From assembly GCA_003952965.2 (NCBI GenBank), contig RXIC02000460.1, forward strand, positions 123,095 through 187,094: a stretch of 64,000 nt of DNA. Reading direction: 5' to 3'. A program made the position numbers and the translations under genes. Below the pieces are notes generated by a model. The model worked only from the letters and a program-made list of their open reading frames with translations. It did no database searches and was not told the origin of the DNA. Within the stretch, counting starts at the first letter, position 1, and each line of letters starts with the position of its first letter. Origin of the DNA: Morella rubra. Taxonomy: Eukaryota > Streptophyta > Magnoliopsida > Fagales > Myricaceae. This document shows positions 34,241-48,686 of the stretch, one piece after another.

Positions 34241-35689
34241 ATTAATTCGTTTTCTTCTCAATAGCTAAATCCCTCCTAGGTATCAAGCAAATACGAACTG
34301 TAATCGCAAATTGGGAAGTATAGGAGCCTTGAAGATTTGTAGGATTTTTATTTCTTCATTCATAGTTTCTCTATCATTTTAGTTCGTTGAATCAGATATA
34401 GCACATGAAATTTTAGTTCGTTGAATAAAGTGGAAGCATTTTTTTATGAAGCATCGACTTTCCAGAAATGCCTCATTATTGAGCTTAGACAAGTTTACTT
34501 TAAGACTACCTGAATGGCAAGGATTAAAAGGCAGTGCAGCTTACAAAAATTTATTGATCGCCATATTAGCATCCCAACCAAATTGGAAGAAATATCACCT
34601 ATACATTACATTCCAAAATCGAGAATAAACCAGGGCCTTTTTCCCATTTGGTAAGTAGTACTACAACGCCTCAAAGACACGATTTTGCAAATCAATATGC
34701 TACAATAGTTAACCCCACCAAATTTTTTATTCATTTGTTAGCTTCTTTGTTTTCTATATCTTCAATAGAAACTTTTGAGCCTCCACCAAATCTTCTCTTG
34801 AATGCATCTAGGCTGCTATCAAACAAATCTACTTTTGGTAATACTGTCTCCACTGATAAGTTTCTGAGAGGCAGGCGGGCCAAGATCAAAGGGTCCGAGA
34901 GAGTCAGTCTGTGTCCAGTCATCAAATAATAATGGAATTAATTATCCGAGCTCATAAATACAAATGAACAAAGTATTTAGAGGAATTCCAAGTACCCATT
35001 TAATGATTGACAGTCCAAGACTGCTTTCGTCATTATATGTTCATGAACAAAGCAACAGGTTTGTTTCATATTCTTTCTGAGAATGATCGTGCGGAAACCC
35101 AGCTTGACCATTGACCTGCAGAACAAAGTAACAAACATTAGGACAAGCATTGGAACTTATTAAGGTCCGAAGTGGTGGGTACTAGTAACTTAAAGCCAAC
35201 AATGTCTTGTGGTGTTCCAAGTTTCAAAAAGCCTTTAATCCCACTACTCAAATTCATATTCTAAAAGTTAAACCGCGACAAATGACACGTATATCTCAGA
35301 TTCCAAAGGTGTCTCCTAAGAGTCACGAATCCTAACAAATTCATGTCTTTCAACAAAGTTCCAGAGCTTGAAGTTTTGAACAACAACTTGACTGATATTG
35401 AAACCGAAGTTCCATTTGGTATTTAAACCACATTAGCAACCCTCAGGTGCATTAGGAAATTTGTATTTGAGGGACTTGGAAATAGGATCACACACAATGA
35501 AGAATGAGACTAAAAGTTATGGCTCAATTAAACCTTTTAGCTTCCCAACTCCATATTAAAGCCAAAGAAACTTCCAAAATTTACAATTAAAAATCAAACA
35601 AGCGAAAAAGGCTTCAGCAAACCTCAGGTGCACTAGGATGTGGGAATGACTTGGAACCAGCAACCTGGTTGGAGTCCTCGATAACTCAG
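34241..35689. other. Spacer of the inverted repeat, no gene recognised
   Basis: Frames at 34446-34628 and 34648-34929 have no motif. Two short similar blocks (CAACCCTCAGGTGCATTAGG near 35439 and CAAACCTCAGGTGCACTAGG near 35620) mark a local duplication. Confidence 0.4.
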
Positions 35690-36075
35690 GCAACCAGATT
35701 TTCCAGTATTCAAGAAAATACCGTCAGTTTTCTGAACAGTACGCGAGGCCCTTAAAGAAATAAATTAATCAAACCAAAAGAAGATCTAAAAGAAACAAAT
35801 CGAGTATGGAGAAACTAGCATAGTGGGTAGACTGTTGCGGAGGAAAAAAAGCCATATGTAATCACAAAAGGACAGAGGAGAGATTCCGATGAACAAAGGA
35901 GAGAGAGCGGCAATGATGAGAGGATATCGTGAGAAAGAAGGAAATTTGCGTCTCTCTCACGCGGAAAAAGAAATTTGGAGATTTAGGAGCCACTAAGCCA
36001 CGAAGCCTTTCTATTCATTAAAGGAGGTGGAAAGTTATTAACCATTGATATGCTTTCTTCTAATCTTGACCGTCC
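35690..36075. repeat. Right arm of the large inverted repeat
   Basis: Reverse complement of parts of 32355-32885. It is shorter than the left arm because of deletions. Its outer edge lies about 450 bp upstream of the S-receptor kinase. Confidence 0.8.
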
Positions 36076-36199
36076 CTTATGTAGCCTTCGAAATTTCCTT
36101 TGAGAAAATTCGCTCCCTGCCCAATATCCACGCAGAAACTATTACCTGGATCCATATAATCACTCTTTAAGTAGTAAGCAAACTGAAAGAAGTAACATT

Positions 36200-36523
36200 G
36201 TTAGCATGACTTAAATATGATACCATTGCAAGACAGATATCTCCATAAAAACAAAAAAGGAGAAAAAGAAACACGGATATCTTGCCATCGAGGTCGCAAA
36301 TGTCATGCCGCAAACACGATCAGGTTTGACATTTCAAAGGACCAAAATGTTGACATTCACATATTGAAAGTCGTAGTCCAAATGGGTAGCTTTGAAATAT
36401 CATTTCAGTGATGGGAAGTTTTGCTAGATATCAGCCCATTAAAAGTAGGAAGATAAGAAGCAATCAATTTAATGCTTCTGGCATAAAAAATCTTCGTTCT
36501 CAAAACAAAGCGCTGAACTAGTT
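36200..36523 (+). promoter_or_regulatory. 5' flank of the S-receptor kinase, duplicated at 42955-43247
   Basis: The last 230 bp before the ATG recur about 6.7 kb downstream, including AGGAAGATAAGAAGCAATCA and CTTCTGGCATAAAAAATCTT. This is the probable promoter and 5' untranslated region. No clear TATA box was identified. Confidence 0.55.
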
Positions 36524-39685
<3,162 letters not shown>

Positions 39686-40399
39686 CTAGCATGTGGTCTT
39701 GATATCATCATTACTGATTAATAATGTTAGGTCTTCCAGCAGATTGTCAAAATATTTGCCAAAAAGATATTTTGAAGGTGTGCTCTATAGAACGCACCAC
39801 TCCTTCAACCTCCATCAATTTTGACCAATATTCAAAATAGTTCTTCCCAATCAAAACTTTGCTTTAGCATCTTGGTACGTCCTTACATGCTATCTGCTAG
39901 CTAGTTTCAGGTGAGTCTGCAGATCACACATTCATAAAATGCTAGAGGTAAATTTCAGCATGCTGTAAAGCCTTCCCCTGTCTACCAATATGATTTAAGT
40001 AGTAGGAACGAATTTAAATTACATATCTCCGAACACTACAAGACCCAAAGGCATATCCAACCAACAAGTTTCCCAGCTAATTCATGAAATATGCGCATTT
40101 TTTTAGCAGTGTGAATGCACTTTTGCTGGCAGATTTTTTCTTACGATTAGACGATTCTATTCCAAAAAGGAACGCAAAAGTCCATATTCTACAGAAATAT
40201 CTGGGCCAATAGTCATGGGTACAGAATTGAGGTGTCCCGTATTTCACGGGAGATTTTTTCATGTCTTTTTTGCTTCCGCCTAATTGACAAAGTTCCTTTC
40301 CGATCTGCAAAATTACCGGAATGTAATTTTTTTATTTTTTTTCGGTTCTTTCGGAATGGAATTGGAAAAACATAAATTTTCAGATGATTCAACATGTGA
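39686..40399. other. 3' flank of the S-receptor kinase, nothing further recognised
   Basis: Should hold the 3' untranslated region. Frames at 40077-40395 are minus-strand and without motif. Confidence 0.45.
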
Positions 40400-40870
40400 G
40401 TTTTTTTAGATATTTTTTAGCACCTAATGAGTCAAAAATATCTTTTGGAACCAATTTTTGGAAAATTTTTTTTTATTCATCATAAATTAATAAAAAATAA
40501 ACATTCATCTAAAATATAGATTTTAAAGTAAAAATTCAAGCAAATTATTATTTTATACTTTCTTTTGAGCCCTATTTTTTTTTAAAAAATACCGGAACCG
40601 AAAATTTTGATATTTTTTAGTTATTCATCATAATTAACATAAATGTAAATATTATCCAAAATCTAGATTATAAATAAAACATTCAATCAAATTCCATATG
40701 CTATACTTTATTTTGAGCACTATTTTTTTTTTTTTTAGAAAAATTGGAACCAAAAATTCCAATTTCCGGTTTCGATTCTGATTTCAAAAATTGTCAAAAA
40801 ATGACTTCTGATTTCGGTATATGCCGAAATTGAAACCGAATTTCCGGAATCAAAAGTAGAACTGGAAATT
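40400..40870. repeat. AT-rich tandem duplication
   Basis: A unit of about 160 bp with TTATTCATCATAA, TAGATT and TATACTTT(C/A)TTTTGAGC is present at about 40470-40570 and again at about 40620-40725. It is followed by CCGGTTTCGATTCTGATTTC-like text repeated in part. Probably a transposon end. Confidence 0.5.
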
Positions 40871-40994
40871 TTAACTCTTACCGGGAATTTTTGCCCACCT
40901 TTGGAAGGTTGTGTTATTTTTTATTTTGTTTTTGTAAGCATATTGTATGCAAAAAGGGACCTGCAAAAGGATTAATTGGGTGACAAGGATACCT

Positions 40995-41080
40995 TCTAAG
41001 GATGGAAATTTTCTGTTAGAAGTGCAATGGAGGTTGGGATACAAAGGAGCCAAGTTGAATGGTATATTGTTGACACAAGA
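40995..41080 (+). pseudogene. Host exon, 5' piece, split by a LINE
   Basis: The frame reading FSVRSAMEVGIQRSQVEWYI runs into TGACACAAGA at 41071-41080. The same 10-mer follows the LINE at 42800-42809, and from there the same frame continues RHVERDGSSNGNHPLALQIA and KAVRTL to a donor-like CTG|TAAG at about 42884. The two pieces therefore look like one exon separated by the insertion. The protein family is not recognised. A second open frame covers the left piece (GNFLLEVQWRLGYKGAK), so the assignment is tentative. Confidence 0.4.
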
Positions 41081-42799
41081 ACTTGGGTTCAATCAATTTA
41101 AAGATGATTCGGCAGTGCCTCAACCAGTTTAAAGATATTTCAGGCCTCATCGCTAATCAGAGGAAAAGCCATAATATTTCTAAGTGGGGTTCAACAAGAA
41201 GTAAAGAAGGAGCATCATTGACAATTTGGGCTTTCAAGAGGGCACCTCCCAATCGAATATTTAGGAGTAACGCTAATCTCTACGAGACTTGAGAAGATGG
41301 ATTGCAAAGCCTTGGTCGATAGAATAACTGCTCGTGCTAGAAGTTGGACATTCAAGTACTTGTCTTATGCAGGAAGAGTTCAACTGATCAAAGTCAATCT
41401 TATATGCAATCCAATGTTACTGGTCAACACTCTTCATTCTTCCCAAAAGTATTATTTTTGCCATTGAAAGCACCTATAAGAGGTTTCTTTGGAAAGGAAG
41501 TAGTTTGGGCAAGGGAGGAGCTAAAGTTGCGTGGAAAGAGACCACTGTTCCAGTGGAGGAGGGAGAGCTTGGATTGCTGGACATTGAAACATGGAACAAA
41601 GCAGCCATTCTGAAGCATGTTTGGAACCTTTTAAAAGACACAGACTAGTCCATATGGTCAAATTGCGTCAGATGCTATTTGATTAAACAACGGAACTTCT
41701 TGGAAATTAAGCCTCCTGGTGAGTGTTCCTAGAGCTGGATAAATATTTTAGACCTCAGAAGTGTTGCTAGAGAAGGTAAAGTATGTCATTGGAAATGGGG
41801 CGAATATCTCCCTATGGTTTGACCAACGGCATCCAAACGGTAATCTGTTATCTAGAATTGACAAATAGTCAATCAAAAGCTCCTCACTTGGTATCCACGC
41901 TAGAGTTGGGAGCATAATAGATGGAAATGATTGGAGGTGGCCTGTTGGAGAAATGGAAAATTTAAGGTTCATGTTAAAAAAAATACGCCTGCTGAATTTA
42001 GCCCAACCCCTTTCACGATAACACTTTACCTGAGAAATAGCTCCAGCTGACATCTTCTCCATGAGGAAAGTTGTGAACCATTTGCGTCAACCTAAACCAC
42101 GGGTGCCATGGGCAAATCTGGTCTGGTTTAGAGGTTCTATACAATGCCATGCCTCTATTCTATGGCTTGCTATACGAGGTAGAATGCCTGCGGATGAAAA
42201 ATTAAACAGTCTAGGATTAAATTTGACAGCAACTGTGTACTTTGTGATGGGCATCCAGAGAACATCAACCACCTATTTTTTATTTTTTTTCATGCCCTTT
42301 CTCTAAAAGGATATGATTCCTACTACTAGACAAGTCTAACTCCTCCCTGATTGACTGTGATTTGAAGGAATTGATTCAATGGGTAAGCCAAGAACCTCGG
42401 AGCAACAAATCACTGATCACCATTTAGAATATTGTTTTTGCTGCTGTGGTATATGTACCATGGAAAGAAAGAAACAACAGAAGACACCAGGGCAGGAAAC
42501 GGAGGGTGTTTGTTTTCATGGAAATCATCCACCTTGTTAGAGCTAAAATTACTTCCATGGAGTGGAAGCTATTTCCATTTGTGAAAGTATCTATCTCCAG
42601 AGCTTGGCATGTTAGATAAATACAAGTAGTCTTATTGTTAGGTTAAGCAGATTATTGTAATCCTTGAGAGTGGCTCTATTTTGTGTTGTGGGAGGAGTGT
42701 GGCTCCCGAGCTCCTGAATTCTCATGTTTTTTCAGCATTATACAATGACTTAACCTTTTTATTATATAAAACTTATCAATTACCCAAAAAAAAATTTGC
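41081..42799 (+). mobile_element. LINE fragment (ORF2 C-terminal part) with 10-bp target duplication
   Basis: The frames, broken by stops and shifts, read plant LINE ORF2 from the end of the reverse transcriptase: CLNQFKDISGLIANQRKSH, LPIEYLGVTLISTRL, DRITARARSWTFKYLSYAGR, then PRVPWANLVWFRGSIQCHAS and ILWLAIRGRMPADEKL of the zinc-binding domain. The 3' end is ATATAAAACTTATCAATTAC followed by a short A-run at 42786-42794. TGACACAAGA flanks it at 41071-41080 and 42800-42809. It is 5'-truncated and inactive. Confidence 0.85.
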
Positions 42800-42884
42800 T
42801 GACACAAGACATGTTGAAAGAGATGGGAGTAGCAATGGCAACCATCCGCTAGCTCTGCAAATTGCAAAAGCAGTGAGGACACTG
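42800..42884 (+). pseudogene. Host exon, 3' piece, split by a LINE
   Basis: Continuation of the frame at 40995-41080 after the LINE: HVERDGSSNGNHPLALQI and AKAVRTL, ending at ACTGTAAGT, which fits a splice donor. Function unknown. Confidence 0.4.
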
Positions 42885-42954
42885 TAAGTCACCTACACTT
42901 TGAGTGGCCCTTATGCGCAGAGGTTATGGTTCGTTTTAAGAGACAGGTGTATGA

Positions 42955-43247
42955 TTGAAAGGAAGGAAAGAAGACGTAGAAGTAACAGTTTGGGCTGCCA
43001 GGTGCACTTGTCATCCCCTGAACATGATCAGGTTTGACATCGTAGGGCCAAATTGTTGTCATTCAAATATTACAAGTGGCAGTCCAAATGGTAGCTTTGA
43101 AATTTCATTTCAAGTGATGGGAAGTCTAAAAAGCATAACGGTTTTGCTAGAATATCAGCCCAGTACAAGTAGGAAGATAAGAAGCAATCATTTTAATGCT
43201 TCTGGCATAAAAAATCTTCGTTCTCAAAAAGAAGTGCTGAACTAGCT
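42955..43247 (+). repeat. Duplicate of the S-receptor kinase 5' flank without the gene
   Basis: The segment matches 36290-36520 (ATCAGGTTTGACAT, AGGAAGATAAGAAGCAATCA, CTTCTGGCATAAAAAATCTT, GTGCTGAACTAG) and stops a few bases before the position of the start codon. No coding sequence follows. It is a second trace of a receptor kinase copy. Confidence 0.85.
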
Positions 43248-44020
43248 AGGGTTTGGATTTAGTCCAGACTGTATGTCACACTCCGTGCCCGTACTTACCC
43301 CCTAAGCTCACTTATAGATATAGTATGCACACAAACGGGGATTATGGCACGAATCCATCCCAAACAACCTTATTTGATTTACCTTGGAAAAAGCTGAGCA
43401 GAAGTCTTATTTGAAAATAAGGTTTGTGATTAAAACTATTAAAACGTATCAAGGAGAGATCGTAGTTTTGGAGGGACGGTAAATTAATTGTTTTCGAAGG
43501 TTTAATAGAATAGAATCTTTAGTATAAAAGAAAGCTTTAATAATAGAATAGGGAACCCAAGATCATTCTAGGACAGATCGAATGGAAACCTACCCGTTGT
43601 TTATGACAAACAAGAACCTCGGTATAAGGAAGACGCCAAAACGGTGGGAACTCGTTTGATAAGTCGAGATGAACGCCACATGGAAATCCCGATAAGTTCG
43701 AGTAGTTCTTCAAAGAACCAAAGAGAATCACAAGACCTCTCAAATAATATTAATCTCAAAGTTGTGTTCTTCATGCCCAAAAGGCCCTATAAATATACTT
43801 GGAACATCCCTCCAAGAATAGGAAACTAACTCAAATTTGAAAGAAATTAAATGCTCGTAGAGTCTTCCAAGAATAGGAGAAGCCATTTGCAATATACTTG
43901 AACATCCCTTCAAGAATAGGAAACTAACTCAAATTAAAAGAAATTAAATACTCTTAAAAGTCTTCAAAGAAGGATAAGCCAGCATTTGAAAGGAAATTCA
44001 AATGCTCTTGAAAATCCGGA
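43248..44020. repeat. Retroelement-like sequence with a 105-bp tandem duplication
   Basis: TATGTCACACTCCGTGCCCG near 43269 and CCTATAAATATACTTGGAAC near 43786 resemble LTR sequence. The unit CAAGAATAGGAAACTAACTC with its flanks occurs at about 43812 and 43911. No polyprotein. Confidence 0.45.
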
Positions 44021-44290
44021 CTTCGTTAATATGTCCCGCCTTTGTTCAGCCGACATGTAAACGTCCGAAGTGCCAAGTAGTGTAGGAAGGTGTAAACGCC
44101 CGAGTATAAGTATTTGTGCAGACGCTCGATGTGCAAGTACTTCGGCCCGAGGTGCAGGTTACTCGAGATATTTACCACGAGGTGCATACGTCGAGATTGT
44201 TTCAGTCGGGGTCATAACGCCGAGGTCGTTCCCAGCTGAGTGATATGCCGAGATCATTCCAATTGAATACTATGCGAAGATTTGAAGTTA
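44021..44290. repeat. CGAGGT/CCGAG degenerate palindromic array
   Basis: Repeated short words CGAGGTGCA, CTCGAGAT and CCGAGATCATTCC in loosely spaced pairs. The style matches the array at 27451-27670, which suggests the same retroelement family. Confidence 0.5.
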
Positions 44291-45180
44291 GCCTTTGACT
44301 AGATCCTTCTAGAACTTGAATCATGGTGATAATTCTTTGTTGCCGACATGGATTATTCTCAATAGCCTCCACGAATTTGCTTGAACTAGATTCCTTGTGA
44401 TTTGCATCACCTTAACATCCTATATTTATCATTTCACAATAGGTTCCCTTTCCATACATATGAGGCACAACATTTGCAAGAAGAAAAATACATGAGCTAA
44501 GTTCTAACTTCACATGTAAATAGCTAGGGTGCATGAACTCTTCACAACCAATATCTAACATGTATATCATTGATTCACTTGAGACAGCAAGTAAAAACAA
44601 GCTAAAGCTTAACTACAAGGCCATGCTTTTCCCACACACGAGCACATGAACTATCCCTTACCTTGGTGATTTTCGAGTGGCTCTTAGATGGACTAGGAAA
44701 TCTCCTCCTTTTTTTCTTTCTCCTTCACCTTCCTTCTTTCTTCTTCTTTTTCTTCTTCCTCTTCTTTCTCTTTGGCCGACTGCTCTCTCTCCTCTCACTA
44801 AACTCACTTGGTCGGCAAGCACACACACACACAAGGGTCTCTAGCACTACACGGCTTGGTCGGTCTTTCTTTAAACCAGCCAAGTCATGATTGAATCCAA
44901 GGGAGCTGCAAGAAGCAAGCCTGCTGGCTAGCCAAAGGAGCTGCAAGAAGCAAGCTCCTTGGATGGCCAATTCGGGCGGCAAGGGTAGGAGAAGCCAAAT
45001 GGCACACTCCCCCCCCTTTTCTAGTAAATAACTGCAAAGTTAAAACACAATCTCACTCAAAGCATGCCGATTGGCCTTGACTTTCACTGCATATGCATGC
45101 TAAATAGACAAGGAATGAGACAAGAGAATGGACAAGGAGATGATAAAATCAAGGGTTTGGGAAGCTTTGCCGAGTGACCA
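44291..45180. other. Intergenic, nothing recognised
   Basis: Low-complexity pyrimidine-rich stretch (TTCTTCTTTTTCTTCTTCC near 44740). GGAGCTGCAAGAAGCAAGC is present twice (44900 and 44938). Frames here are low-complexity and not accepted as genes. Confidence 0.4.
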
Positions 45181-45690
45181 GGCCTTTGACACCCCGGCAG
45201 GCTTCAGCAGTGCCGAGGTTATCCCTGGGCATTTAGCTCTCAGATCCGAGCGTTCAGATCTCAGATGCCCTGGGCATAGCTAAAGATCCCGGGTCCAGGT
45301 CTAAAAAAAAAATCCCTAGCAATGTTAAGTCTCAAAACTCCCGAGCACGCTGATCTTAGTTAGCCGGTACTTTAGTTCTCAGTGACCTCAGACATTTACT
45401 ACTTGGTGACCCCGGTGTTTTTATTCAGCATTTAAACCCAGTAACCCCTGAAATTTTCCCCCGGGCATAAGAACCTACCGACCCCGGGAATGTTTCCCTG
45501 GATCTTCACTACTCACTTACCCTGGGACTTATCCCCCGGGCATGCAATACACGGGACTTATTTTCCGGGACTTACTATTCCCATGGCACACACACACCGT
45601 GGGCTCACTACTCACCTCGGGACTTATCGCCCAAGCATGCAATACACCCTGGGACTTATTTTCCCGTTCACTCGAGCACCTGCCTTGCCA
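45181..45690. repeat. CCCGGG-type palindromic minisatellite
   Basis: Many variants of CCCCGGGCAT, CTGGGACTTATC and GGGACTTATTTTCC. Units are self-complementary around CCCGGG. No open frame with meaning. Probably part of the untranslated region of a retroelement. Confidence 0.65.
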
Positions 45691-45790
45691 GACCCTAGAA
45701 AAAGTAAACAGAAAGAAAGAAAAAAAGGTCACATGGGCACAACTATAATTATTATAACATATTCACAAAAACTATATTAAGTAAGTGAGT

Positions 45791-45836
45791 ATATATAATA
45801 TATATATATATATATAGACACACACACACACACATA
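45791..45836. repeat. AT/CA compound microsatellite
   Basis: Alternating AT units followed by CA units. Non-coding. Confidence 0.85.
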
Positions 45837-46194
45837 CGATTTAGTAATACAAGTAGAGCAAACAGAGAGGGGTGTGTATAAAGAATGAAAACAAGCTTAA
45901 CAGAAGCTCAAAAGAATAGTCTTAAAACATAATATCGTCATAATAATTAAAAAAGAAATGAAGTTTAAGGAGGGGTACATAAACGAAAGCGGGTCCACCC
46001 ACTAATCTGGTCTGGAATGAATCTCCGAAATGGATCTAAGAGACCCAGCCAAGTCAGTTAATGCCTCTGTCTTGGCTCGCTTGACTCAGACGACGTTGTT
46101 TTTTTGTCCATAATCTAAACCGTCGAACCATTAAATTAGTGCAGACCGACAACTCCAACCAGATAAATGTCTGTAGCAAAACCTAACTGGTACC

Positions 46195-46568
46195 CTCATT
46201 GTCTTGCTATTTTGCTTTTCTAAGTTGGCTCGCTCGGACACATCAACGTGCTAAAATTCATCAAGAGATAGTGAAACCATAACTCCCAACGCATGAGTAA
46301 ACTGGGCTTTTTAGCACCGAAATTTAACATGCAGTGGCATTTAGCAAAATGATCCACTGTAATGTCAAACGAGGAAACACTTCAAGAATTCATGGGGAAT
46401 TCAATAACAAGATGTACTAGTAAGTATTAGATGCCTGCAAAAGGACTCTTGGATCAAACAGTGGAGAATTCTTTGATTTCGAGTGCCCAGCTTTTAATAT
46501 TCTGGGAATTTGCCTTGAAAGAAAACACTACGGTAACGTATGTGGAGGAGTTTCCAATCTTTGATACG
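46195..46568 (+). pseudogene. S-receptor kinase lectin-domain remnant
   Basis: The segment follows exon 1 of the gene at 36524 from its signal peptide (CCCTCATTGTCTTGCTATTT) through CCCAGCTTTTAATATTCTGG to GGAGGAGTTTCCAA, with many small deletions. No frame stays open for more than a few dozen codons. It is a third decayed trace of the receptor kinase family in this window and is cut off at about 46568 near the start of the CACTA element. Confidence 0.8.
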
Positions 46569-47193
46569 TCTCCCAGGCCGCCACCCCTGGATCCGCCATT
46601 GGTACTATAAGCATTTTTTTTTTAAAATCTTTCAAGCAATTGCTCACATTCATTCATACACACCTCTATATATAATATTTGGTACACTGCAAAAAAAGGT
46701 TAATAGCGTGGGTCTTTTTAGCGACAGTCTTAAACGCGGTAAAGTGTGATTTAGCGTCGTTTTAAATAACGCTGCAAGAGGGATAATAGCGGTGTCATGA
46801 CGGTCTAGACTTTGCAGGGTTATAAAAACGCGCAAAGTGTATCGTTAGTGGCGATATTTATAGCGTGCAACTGAGCCGCTATAAACTTTACAGCGTTGTT
46901 GAACGCGTTAAAAAGCTACTTAGGACGGTCATTTAGGGGTCAGTGCGAGCTATAATCATTTTTTCCGAATACCTTTTCTTCTTCCCGCCAAATTCCTCTC
47001 CCTAGAAAAAAAAAATTCCTTTCCCCCCAGAGTCCAACCTACCCCGCCCTCGCTGGAAAAACAGAGACTAAAAGCAGCTGATCCTCCGGTAATCTCATAC
47101 AGGTAAATTATCAATAGTCTTTCGCATTGATGATTCAGAAGTAAAGATAACAAGTGTTCATATTTCTTTTTCCTAGCACAAGGGTCTTTCCGC

Positions 47194-48686
47194 ATTAGAC
47201 ATGGCTTGGAGATGAGGTCATGGTTGTGTTTTTGTTCCTACTTTCTTGATTAAATTTTTAGATGCAACACTTAAATTAGTTAGAAATCACTATTGTGGGA
47301 GTGGTGTGGAGGGGAATCAATTTGCTTTATTAATGAAATTGTCATTGCTATCTTTTAGATCTTCGTTTCGAAAAAATCCTCAATTGGATATTCTTTCACC
47401 TCATTCGGATGGATATCCTAGATTTCCCCATACTAACTTGACCAAGTATTGGAGATATGTTCCTAGGTGCTAGTCGTAGAAAAAGAGTCGAAGATTGCGG
47501 AGATGGATGCAGCTTCAAGTGGTGAAGTAGCTCGGCTCAGAGCTTCTGTGGAAATTGTTAAGGGGGATCTTTCCGACCTGAAACATGAGCATGTATGAGT
47601 CAAACATTTCAAAATGAGTAGAATTTATCTTCTTTTAACTATGGTAAAGATCTTGTGATGTAAATACTTTCATCCAACAAATGTGTCTTCGCTTTCTTTT
47701 TGTGCTTCTTTAGAAAGATGGCTTCCATAAATTGAATAGGAGAAGAAAACAGTTAAAATACTTGACAACTTGTTTCCAGACAAAACTTTGTGAATTAAAG
47801 TATTACTATCTCATTTATATAACTAGTTTGAGTATATTTACATCATTTCCATACTCATAAAGCATGTAATGCATTCAGGAGAAACAAANNNNNNNNNNNN
47901 NNNNNNNNNNNNNNNNNNNNNNNNNNNNNNNNNNNNNNNNNNNNNNNNNNNNNNNNNNNNNNNNNNNNNNNNNNNNNNNNNNNNNNNTTAGAACTGGCTG
48001 GAGGATGAGGTCATGATTGTTTTTTTGTTCCTTGACTTTCTTGTTAAATTTTTGAGATGCAACACTTATATAGTTAAGATAGCACTTTGTGGGAGTGTGT
48101 GTGAGGGAATCAATCATTGCTTTCTTATTAAGGAAAATTGCCATTGCTATCTTTTAGATCTTCGTTTCGAAAAAATCCTCAATTGGATATTCTTTCACCT
48201 CATTCGGATGGATATCCTAGATTTCCCCATACTAACTTGACCAAGTATTGGAGATATGTTCCTAGGTGCTAGTCGCAGAAAAAGAGTCGAAGATTGCGGA
48301 GATGGATGCAGCTTCAAGTGGTGAAGCAGCTCGGCTCAGAGCTTCTATGGAAACTGTTAAGGGGGATCTTGCCGACCTGAAACATGAGCATGTATGAGTC
48401 AAACATTTCAAAATGAGTAGAATTTATCTTCTTTTAACTATGGTAAAGATCTTGTGATGCAAATACTTTCATCCAACAAATGTGTCTTCGCTTTCTCTTT
48501 GTGCTTCTTTAGAAAGATGGCTTCCATAAATTGAATAGGAGAAGAAAACAGTTAAAATACTTGACAACTTGTTTCCAGACAAAACTTTGTGAATTAAAGT
48601 ATTACTATCTCATTTATATAACTAGTTTGAGTATATGTACATCATTTCCATACTCATAAGGCATGTAATGCATTCAGGAGAAACAA
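47194..48686. repeat. Direct duplication on both sides of the assembly gap
   Basis: 47194-47888 and 47988-48686 are near-identical along their length (for example GATCTTCGTTTCGAAAAAAT and TGGATATTCTTTCACCTCAT). The left copy stops exactly at the first N with GGAGAAACAAA, and the right copy begins exactly after the last N. Both contain the same golgin exon. This is either a tandem duplication or two haplotypes or contig ends wrongly placed side by side. Confidence 0.9.

Noticed and set aside
44663..44982. Overlapping frames on both strands
   Set aside because: Both are translations of a pyrimidine-rich microsatellite-like stretch (Phe/Leu or Lys/Arg runs).
45490..45780. 96-codon frame in the CCCGGG array
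   Set aside because: It follows the periodicity of a minisatellite, not a protein family.
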